Assembly (NCBI GenBank): GCA_011620345.1
Contig: WOZJ01000022.1
Location: forward strand, 1 to 29,615
Direction: 5' to 3'
Length of the DNA stretch: 29,615 nt
Origin: Nitrospirota bacterium
GTDB taxonomy: Bacteria > UBA2233
The notes beneath the pieces were generated by a model. That model searched no databases and was not told the origin of the DNA. It worked only from the letters and a program-made list of their open reading frames with translations. Below are positions 24,627 to 29,615 of the stretch, in pieces. The position numbers and the translations under genes were made by a program. Numbering within the stretch: the first letter of the stretch is position 1; each line of letters opens with the position of its first letter.

Positions 24627-25217
24627 TCAATGCCTTAGGTGGCGCAACGCTCTTAGAATCCCCTCTTCAAGGGGGATGCTGGGTTGATCCCCTAATACCT
24701 CTCGGCACGCCTTCTGGGCCTCAGCGTGGGAAAACCCGAGCCCTTTGAGCGCCACGACTACTTCATGGAGAGTTTCATCCGGCAGACCGCCGGACATGGC
24801 CAGCTCTAGCTGCCCAACCAGCCCCTTTAATTCAAGGAGGATGCGTTCCGCCATCTTCCTGCCAATACCTGGCACCTCCATAAAAGCCTTAGGATCCATT
24901 GCAAGAATGGCATGGGCAGCCTGGGCGGGAGTTTTATGCGAAAGGATCGACAACGCAAGCTTAGGGCCTAGCCCGCTCACCTTCAGAAACAGCCGAAACA
25001 TGCGTCTTTCTGCCTGCTCGAGGAAGCCGAAAAGCTGGAAGGAGTCCTCCTTCAGCACCTCGTGAACGAAGAGCCGCACCTCGCTTCCCACCGGGGGCAA
25101 GACGGCCAGCGTCTGCCTGCTTACCCAAAGCTCCATCCCAACCTGTCCTTCAAAGAGAGCGAGGGTCAAGCAATTCTCCGAGACAGCCTCTAGGCGGCCT
25201 GACAGAAAGTCAATCAT
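24627..25217 (-). CDS. ruvA: Holliday junction DNA-binding protein RuvA
   Basis: A 196-residue protein that forms a tetramer on the four-way junction and loads RuvB. Domain I is an OB fold (about 1-63, MIDFLSGRLEAV to FQLFGFLEQAE). Domain II holds two helix-hairpin-helix units, VSGLGPKLALSIL (about 79-91) and VPGIGRKMAERILLELKG (about 114-131). A flexible linker leads to the RuvB-binding domain III (about 150-196, VVVALKGLGFSHAEAQKA). The length is normal. It lies between ruvC (12 bases) and ruvB (6 bases) in the standard order. Confidence 0.94.
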   Translation of the reverse strand: MIDFLSGRLEAVSENCLTLALFEGQVGMELWVSRQTLAVLPPVGSEVRLFVHEVLKEDSFQLFGFLEQAERRMFRLFLKVSGLGPKLALSILSHKTPAQAAHAILAMDPKAFMEVPGIGRKMAERILLELKGLVGQLELAMSGGLPDETLHEVVVALKGLGFSHAEAQKACREVLGDQPSIPLEEGILRALRHLRH

Positions 25218-25229
25218 CTAGGCTTGGTA

Positions 25230-25706
25230 TTAGAATAAAAAATAGCTCATCGCCACGGCAATCGCATCTGTATCGTCAAAAACCCCTTCTTTTTTCACAA
25301 CGTCTTTGGCTTCATCCACATATGCGCTAACCCATCGTTTCACTTGATCCTTGCTTGCTCCGCCGTACCCGATAAGAACGCTTCGGACTTTTTTTGGCGA
25401 GATTTCCAAAACCTCCAGTCTCTTTTGACCGGCAATGAGCTGGAACATGGCCGCAACCGCGCCAAGGCGCATGGCCGTTCTTGCGTTTTTATAAACAAAA
25501 GGCGCTTCGATGCACACAGCGTCAGGCTGGTATGATTCCGTTATGGCCGTAAAATACTCATAAATTAAAGCAAGCTTTTCGGAGAACCCAATTTTTCCCG
25601 GGAGCTTGAACACCCCCGCCTCCAAGGCCAAAAAGCTATCTCCTTGTCCATGGACAATGCCGTAGCCAAGCCGGTAGAGGCCTGGATCCACCCCCAAAAC
25701 AATCAT
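25230..25706 (-). CDS. ruvC: Holliday junction endonuclease RuvC
   Basis: A 158-residue RNase H-fold resolvase that cuts Holliday junctions symmetrically. The acidic active-site residues are visible: Asp7 in [14 protein letters not shown], Glu67 in CIEAPF, and Asp144/Asp147 in [10 protein letters not shown]. The stretch [13 protein letters not shown] and the DNA-binding [19 protein letters not shown] fit the family. The ATG overlaps the yebC stop by four bases (ATGA), so it is translated together with yebC, the usual arrangement. Confidence 0.94.
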   Translation of the reverse strand: MIVLGVDPGLYRLGYGIVHGQGDSFLALEAGVFKLPGKIGFSEKLALIYEYFTAITESYQPDAVCIEAPFVYKNARTAMRLGAVAAMFQLIAGQKRLEVLEISPKKVRSVLIGYGGASKDQVKRWVSAYVDEAKDVVKKEGVFDDTDAIAVAMSYFLF

Positions 25707-26458
25707 GCAACGTACTTTTGAAGCTCCTGGGGGTCGATGTCAAAGTTGGCGTAAGCGTTTTGGACGTCGTCAAGCTCGTCGAGCGCATCCATAAGTTTCA
25801 ACATTTGCGCGGCATCTTTGCCCTCTAGACGAATGCTCGTCTTGGGAACGCCCGCTACTATTGCGCTTTCCACGCGAAAACCCGCCTCTTCGAGCTTGCG
25901 CCTTGCTTCCTCCAGCCGAAAGGGCTCTACGTGAACTTCCCAGGTTTCCTCCGAGGGGTTTTTCTGTGTATCGATGGCATCCGCAGCGAGAGCCGCCTCC
26001 ATCAGGAGGTCCTCGTCGACGTCCCCTCCTTCAAGGACAAGAATCCCTCGCTTTTCAAACAGCCAACCGACACTTCCCGTTTCGCCCAGTTTCCCGCCAT
26101 GCTTAGAAAAGGCCCTCCGGACTTCCGAGACGGTCCTGTTCTTGTTGTCGGTAACGCTTTCCACCACCACCGCAACCCCACATGGGCCGTAACCTTCGTA
26201 GATGATTTCTTCATAGGTTACCCCATCAAGCTCGCCCGTTCCTCGCTTGATCGCGCGTTCGATGTTGTCCTTGGGCATGTTTTGGGCTTTCGCCTCTTCC
26301 ACGGCCGCCCTCAGCCTTGGGTTGCCGCCGGGATCTCCGCCACCAAGGCGCGCAGAAACGGTGATTTCTTTAATGAGGCGCGTAAACACCTTACCTCTCT
26401 TTTCGTCCTGGAGGCCCTTTTTCCGTTTGATTTGGCTCCATTTCGAATGCCCTGACAT
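25703..26458 (-). CDS. yebC: YebC/TACO1-family protein
   Basis: A 251-residue protein of the YebC/PmpR/TACO1 family. Members have been described as transcription regulators and, more recently, as factors that help ribosomes through proline stretches. The N-terminus [27 protein letters not shown] is diagnostic, followed by [30 protein letters not shown] and the C-terminal [19 protein letters not shown] 26458 has AGGAGG upstream. It follows the inositol-phosphate synthase by eight bases and overlaps ruvC by four. Confidence 0.94.
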   Translation of the reverse strand: MSGHSKWSQIKRKKGLQDEKRGKVFTRLIKEITVSARLGGGDPGGNPRLRAAVEEAKAQNMPKDNIERAIKRGTGELDGVTYEEIIYEGYGPCGVAVVVESVTDNKNRTVSEVRRAFSKHGGKLGETGSVGWLFEKRGILVLEGGDVDEDLLMEAALAADAIDTQKNPSEETWEVHVEPFRLEEARRKLEEAGFRVESAIVAGVPKTSIRLEGKDAAQMLKLMDALDELDDVQNAYANFDIDPQELQKYVA

Positions 26459-26466
26459 CGCTCCTC

Positions 26467-27597
26467 CTATTGGCACCCTTTTTCTTTTATTGACCCTTGC
26501 AAAAATGCTTCCAGCCCGACCCTAGCCTCTTTTTCATCCATTTGAACGGGCGGATGTTTCATGAAGTATGCACAGGCAGGGTACAACGGCCCGCTTAGCC
26601 CTTTCTCGCGCGCAAGCTTCAAGAAGCGGATCGCATCGACAACCACACCTCCGGAATTCGGGGAATCCTCCACGCTCAGACGGAGTTCCAGCTCGATCGG
26701 CGCCCCTAAGAATCCTTCCGCTTCGATCCTCAAAAAGCACACCTTATTGTCCTTTTGCCAAGGCACGTAATCCGAAGGTCCAATATGGACGTTTCTTGAC
26801 TCAATCTTTCCCTCTATCGTCGACACCACGGCTTCCGTCTTCGAGATTTTCTTGGATTTTAGGCGAGTTCGGTCTAGCATGTTCATAAAATCCGTATTTC
26901 CGCCAACGTTTAGCTGATAGGTCCGCCTGATCTTCGCACCTCGCTCCCGGAACAGGGTCGATAACGCCCGATGAACAATCGTCGCTCCCACCTGAGACTT
27001 CACATCGTCCCCGATGATCGGAATGCCAGCCTGATCAAAGCGATTATACCATTCTGGGTCCGAGGCAATGAACGAGGGGATGCAGTTGATTAAGCTCACG
27101 CCCGTTTTAAGGCATTGATCGGCATAGTACCTCGTGGCCTGGTCTGCACCGACAGGAAGGTAGGAAATGAGGATTTCTGCGCCCTTCTCTTGGAGGACCT
27201 TTCCCGCATCAACCGGCTCTAGGTCGGCGACCAAGAACCTCTCGTCTTCCGGATAGGCATCCATGAGCGGAGAATACCCATCCAATACAGGCCCCATGAA
27301 TACTTCCGCTTGACAGAACTCGAGGTCATCAAAAAACATGGTCGTACAATTTGGCTTTGCCTTGGCCGCTTCTCCTAGGGGTTTTCCGACCTTCCTGACG
27401 TCGACGTCAAAGGCGCAGACAACCTCGATATCTCCAGGCGTAAACCCGCCGATATTGTAATGCATAAGACCAACCTGGTTCCCGTGCGTCCCTTGAGCCC
27501 GGTAATAGGATATTCCTTGAAGAAGACTCAAGGCGCAATTTCCGACACCAGCGATGGCCACACGAACCTTCCTGCTTTCCAAGACCAAGTCCTCCAT
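26467..27597 (-). CDS. ino1: Inositol-3-phosphate synthase (mycobacterial/archaeal type)
   Basis: A 376-residue NAD-dependent enzyme that converts glucose-6-phosphate to 1L-myo-inositol-1(3)-phosphate. The nucleotide loop is [16 protein letters not shown] (about 13-28). Diagnostic stretches are [31 protein letters not shown] (catalytic lysines), [15 protein letters not shown], and [16 protein letters not shown]. They match the short prokaryotic class and not the longer eukaryotic enzyme. ATG 27597 has a weak ribosome-binding site, but a good promoter lies 48 bases upstream. It heads an operon with yebC and ruvCAB, an unusual partner. The product could feed inositol phospholipids or the compatible solute di-inositol phosphate; the downstream enzymes are not here. 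Confidence 0.92.
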   Translation of the reverse strand: MEDLVLESRKVRVAIAGVGNCALSLLQGISYYRAQGTHGNQVGLMHYNIGGFTPGDIEVVCAFDVDVRKVGKPLGEAAKAKPNCTTMFFDDLEFCQAEVFMGPVLDGYSPLMDAYPEDERFLVADLEPVDAGKVLQEKGAEILISYLPVGADQATRYYADQCLKTGVSLINCIPSFIASDPEWYNRFDQAGIPIIGDDVKSQVGATIVHRALSTLFRERGAKIRRTYQLNVGGNTDFMNMLDRTRLKSKKISKTEAVVSTIEGKIESRNVHIGPSDYVPWQKDNKVCFLRIEAEGFLGAPIELELRLSVEDSPNSGGVVVDAIRFLKLAREKGLSGPLYPACAYFMKHPPVQMDEKEARVGLEAFLQGSIKEKGCQ

Positions 27598-27644
27598 TCG
27601 AACGGCAGAATAAAGACGGGCATCATTGCAATAAAAGTAAAGAC

Positions 27645-27674
27645 ATTATAGCGTAAAAGAAAGTGCATGGACAA
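27645..27674 (-). promoter_or_regulatory. Predicted sigma70-type promoter for ino1-yebC-ruvCAB
   Basis: On the minus strand TTGTCC (27674-27669) and a perfect TATAAT (27650-27645) are 18 bases apart. Transcription would start near 27638, giving a leader of about 40 bases before the ino1 ATG. No better promoter is seen between ino1 and DUF2905, where genes are at most 13 bases apart, so this one probably drives all six. Confidence 0.6.
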
Positions 27675-27699
27675 CCGAGTGCACCCCTTTTCATATTAC

Positions 27700-27726
27700 T
27701 GTATAACGTATTTTTGTTTTTATACA
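27700..27726. promoter_or_regulatory. AT-rich inverted repeat between ino1 and the exonuclease gene
   Basis: TGTATAA (27700-27706) and TTATACA (27720-27726) form a 7-bp inverted repeat around a 13-base T-rich spacer. It sits 42 bases before the exonuclease ATG and 26 bases behind the divergent ino1 -35 box. Both arms contain -10-like sequences, so it may be a repressor operator overlapping the exonuclease promoter. The evidence is sequence symmetry only. Confidence 0.35.
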
Positions 27727-27767
27727 ATAACCCTCCTTTGCAACAATGCCCAGCCGGAAGGAAAGTC

Positions 27768-28370
27768 ATGGTAGCAATCGCTGCCTTCCTTGATTTGGAA
27801 ACCACAGGGTTAAGCCCTTCTTGCTCCGTCCTTTCCGCCTCTTCAGTGCTCGTAGAGGTTTCTACCACAGGAGAGCTAACGAAAAATGGGGTTTTCAACC
27901 GCTATTACTATCCTGAAGAGGGGACGAACCGCGCCGTACAGATCAACGGGCTTAGCTTTGAAGAAATTTCCAAGCATCGCGACAAGGCGACTTATCCAGA
28001 ATATTTCAAAGACGATGCCGAATCTTTCCGAAACTTCCTAGAGGCTGCAGGGCTATTCATAGCCCACAACTTGCGTTTTGATGCTTCATTTTTGCCATTC
28101 AAGCTTAGTCCTGGGCTTTGTACCATGCGTTTTCACAACGATCTCACAAGAATTAATGGTAATCGTCGGTTTGGGCCTAGCCTAGAGAGGCTTGCCTGGC
28201 ATTACGGGGTCAAATTGGATCTTTCCAGGAGGCACACAAGCCTCTACGACGTAGAGCTGCTCGTTTGTATTTTTGAACGCATGCTAAAACTGCGAGAAAC
28301 AAAGTCTCGTTTGCGTCAGGCTTTCCAGGGGGCTTTTGGGCAAACATTCCAAGACGCCTTTGGCCCTTAG
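27768..28370 (+). CDS. DEDDh-family 3'-5' exonuclease (DnaQ-like)
   Basis: A 200-residue nuclease with the DEDDh acidic set: Asp and Glu in FLDLETTGL (about residues 7-15), Asp in IAHNLRFDASFL, and His/Asp in RRHTSLYDVELL. The segment FNRYYYPEEG...QINGLSFEEI resembles small stand-alone DnaQ-type exonucleases of bacteria and phages more than the replicative epsilon subunit. The last 20 residues are a Phe/Gln/Gly repeat (AFQGAFGQTFQDAFG) of no known function. ATG 27768 is chosen for GGAAGGAAAG upstream; the frame extends back to 27663 but that part is AT-rich leader. It is divergent from ino1 and 97 bases before murQ. A role in repair or RNA/DNA trimming is likely; the exact substrate is unknown. 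Confidence 0.82.
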   Translation: MVAIAAFLDLETTGLSPSCSVLSASSVLVEVSTTGELTKNGVFNRYYYPEEGTNRAVQINGLSFEEISKHRDKATYPEYFKDDAESFRNFLEAAGLFIAHNLRFDASFLPFKLSPGLCTMRFHNDLTRINGNRRFGPSLERLAWHYGVKLDLSRRHTSLYDVELLVCIFERMLKLRETKSRLRQAFQGAFGQTFQDAFGP

Positions 28371-28467
28371 AGTACGATTCTTAAGGTCCAAGGGCTTCAA
28401 AAGACTACAAAGCGCCCTCAAGATGGATTCTTTTCAAACTATTTCGCCTAGAACCAAAGGAGGCTCC

Positions 28468-29361
28468 ATGAAAAATTCCATACCCGTAACCGAACTAGCC
28501 ATAAAAGAACTCGCCGGGTTCGAAAGTTTCACGGTCCCCCAGATCATCGAACGGATTCACCAAGAAAACGCCTTAGCATGCGAGGCCGTTGGCCGTGCCC
28601 TCCCTGCGATCGCAAAAGCTCTCGAGGAGGCGTTCGTTCAGATGAAGGCAGGGGGAAGGCTCGTCTATGCCGGCGCGGGAACATCGGGCAGGCTTGGCGT
28701 AATGGATGCAGCAGAACTGCCCGTTACGTTCGGAATACCCGAGAATAGGGCTCGAGCCGTCCTGGCGGGGGGCCCTGAGGCGTTTTGCCGCGCCATCGAA
28801 GGCGCCGAGGACAACGAGGAGGCCGGTAGGCATGCCATTCTTCAAGAACAAATGGAGCCCCGCGATTTGGCCATAGGCATAAGCGCTTCGGGCAACACAC
28901 CATTTGTCATCGGAGCGATATATCAAGCAAAGGAGGCAGGAGCGAAAACGATTGGCCTTTGTTGCAACCCTTTAGGGAAGATTCTTACGCTCACGGACGT
29001 ACCGATCCTTCTTGAGACGGGCCCAGAAGTTTTGGCTGGGTCTACGCGGATGAAGGCGGCCACGGCACAAAAAATGGCCCTCACCATGTTCTCGACCACG
29101 TTGATGCTTAAATTAGGCTACGCATTTGGCCCCTACATGGTAGGGATGAGGACCCACAACGCAAAGTTAAAGATGAGGGCCGTACGAATTCTCTCCGAGG
29201 TTGCCGCTCTAAAAATGGCCAACGCCGAAGAGGTCTTGAAACAAGCAGGCTGGGATCTCAAAGTGGCCCTTGTGATGGCCAAGAAGGGCGTAAGCCACGA
29301 TGGTGCCAAGAGTATACTCGAAAGTACGCATGGGGACTTAACGGAAATTCTCGGAGGTTAA
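28468..29361 (+). CDS. murQ: N-acetylmuramic acid 6-phosphate etherase
   Basis: A 297-residue SIS-domain enzyme that removes the lactyl ether from MurNAc-6-phosphate, giving GlcNAc-6-phosphate and D-lactate, a key step of cell-wall recycling. The active-site region AGAGTSGRLGVMDAAELPVTFG (about residues 69-90, with the catalytic Glu), ISASGNTPFVIGAI, and GSTRMKAATAQKMALTMFSTT are diagnostic. THNAKLKMRA closes the SIS domain and a small helical UBA-like domain follows. ATG 28468 has AAAGGAGG at good spacing; the longer frame from 28336 belongs to the preceding gene. No permease or regulator gene sits beside it here. The BadF-type kinase at 9314-10312 could supply its substrate. Confidence 0.93.
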   Translation: MKNSIPVTELAIKELAGFESFTVPQIIERIHQENALACEAVGRALPAIAKALEEAFVQMKAGGRLVYAGAGTSGRLGVMDAAELPVTFGIPENRARAVLAGGPEAFCRAIEGAEDNEEAGRHAILQEQMEPRDLAIGISASGNTPFVIGAIYQAKEAGAKTIGLCCNPLGKILTLTDVPILLETGPEVLAGSTRMKAATAQKMALTMFSTTLMLKLGYAFGPYMVGMRTHNAKLKMRAVRILSEVAALKMANAEEVLKQAGWDLKVALVMAKKGVSHDGAKSILESTHGDLTEILGG

Positions 29362-29412
29362 GGCATCAACGACGAGGATGGAACAAGATGAACGCTTAGA
29401 CCTCAGAGGGGG

Positions 29413-29610
29413 TTGAGTGAGGATAAAATCAACCTACCAACGACCGAAAAGAGCGTACAGGGAACTCTCGAAATTTCAAACGTTCAAGCAACACAGCGGC
29501 TCGCACAAGGGACGGTAGAAGACGTTGCCCCTGCTGTACGGCATAAGGCAAACAAACCATCCTGCAGTCTTTTCTTTTCTGTTTTGCTTGTAGCCTGTTC
29601 TTTCCGATAA
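29413..29610 (+). other. Short unrecognised open frame at the right edge
   Basis: A TTG-started frame of 65 codons follows murQ by 51 bases. I recognise no family. The first 45 residues are polar; the last part is hydrophobic (SLFFSVLLVAC) and stops three residues after a Cys, as if a lipoprotein signal had been cut short. A purine run GAGGGGG abuts the start at poor spacing. It may be chance, a decayed gene, or the leader of a gene beyond the window. I see no terminator or RNA gene in 29362-29615. Confidence 0.15.
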
Positions 29611-29615
29611 AGCGA

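Noticed and set aside
27663-27767. N-terminal extension of the exonuclease frame
   Set aside because: No ribosome-binding site at its start. It covers the ino1 -35 region and the AT-rich dyad, while ATG 27768 has a proper site and fits the domain.
1-29615. tRNA, rRNA, CRISPR, insertion sequences, riboswitches
   Set aside because: Looked for on both strands by eye. No cloverleaf, regular spaced repeats, transposase or conserved leader fold was convincing.

Overview
The window is about 29.6 kb of compact, gene-dense bacterial DNA of moderate GC. It comes from a diderm (Gram-negative-type) bacterium: it carries lpxC (lipid A), lptF and lptG (LPS export), murJ (lipid II flippase), an OmpA-type lipoprotein and an NtrY/NtrX two-component pair. 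The order yebC-ruvC-ruvA-ruvB-DUF2905, a Thermotoga/archaeal-type S-adenosylhomocysteine hydrolase and a mycobacterial/archaeal-type inositol-3-phosphate synthase suggest a lineage outside the best-studied Proteobacteria, but I cannot place it further from sequence alone. I see no rRNA, tRNA, CRISPR array, transposase or phage genes.

Layout. Positions 1-314 (minus) hold the first 15 codons of a KtrA-type K+ channel regulator, preceded by a frameshifted, truncated remnant of its partner ktrB. lptF-lptG follow (361-2612, plus), with a broken D-2-hydroxyacid dehydrogenase behind them (2641-3015). A minus-strand operon, OmpA lipoprotein - SPFH protein - ahcY, spans 5925-3036. An ACT-domain malic enzyme (6066-7421, plus) converges with galU (minus), and a CDF metal transporter (plus) converges with the next operon.

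The most distinctive region is 17102-9314 (minus). Seven genes there overlap or are at most 17 bases apart: a small secreted protein, two paralogous secreted HExxH metalloproteases (M30/hyicolysin-like), a lipoprotein with a duplicated beta-rich unit, the murein-tripeptide ligase Mpl, a PPSR-type kinase/phosphotransferase, and a BadF-family amino-sugar kinase (GlcNAc kinase/MurK-like). With murQ at the right end of the window, this suggests peptidoglycan recycling linked to extracytoplasmic proteolysis. The link is an inference from gene order.

murJ (plus) converges with ntrX; ntrY-ntrX (22155-18729, minus) form a two-gene unit. Upstream are a strong terminator, lpxC, and an operon read from a good sigma70-type promoter at 27674-27645: inositol-3-phosphate synthase - yebC - ruvC - ruvA - ruvB - DUF2905. 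A DEDDh exonuclease and murQ (both plus) close the window, followed by about 250 bases in which I recognise nothing.

The mixture of tight gene packing, convergent 3' overlaps and two decayed genes flanking lptFG suggests a streamlined genome with some gene loss. Assembly errors could explain single frameshifts, but not the large deletion in the dehydrogenase.
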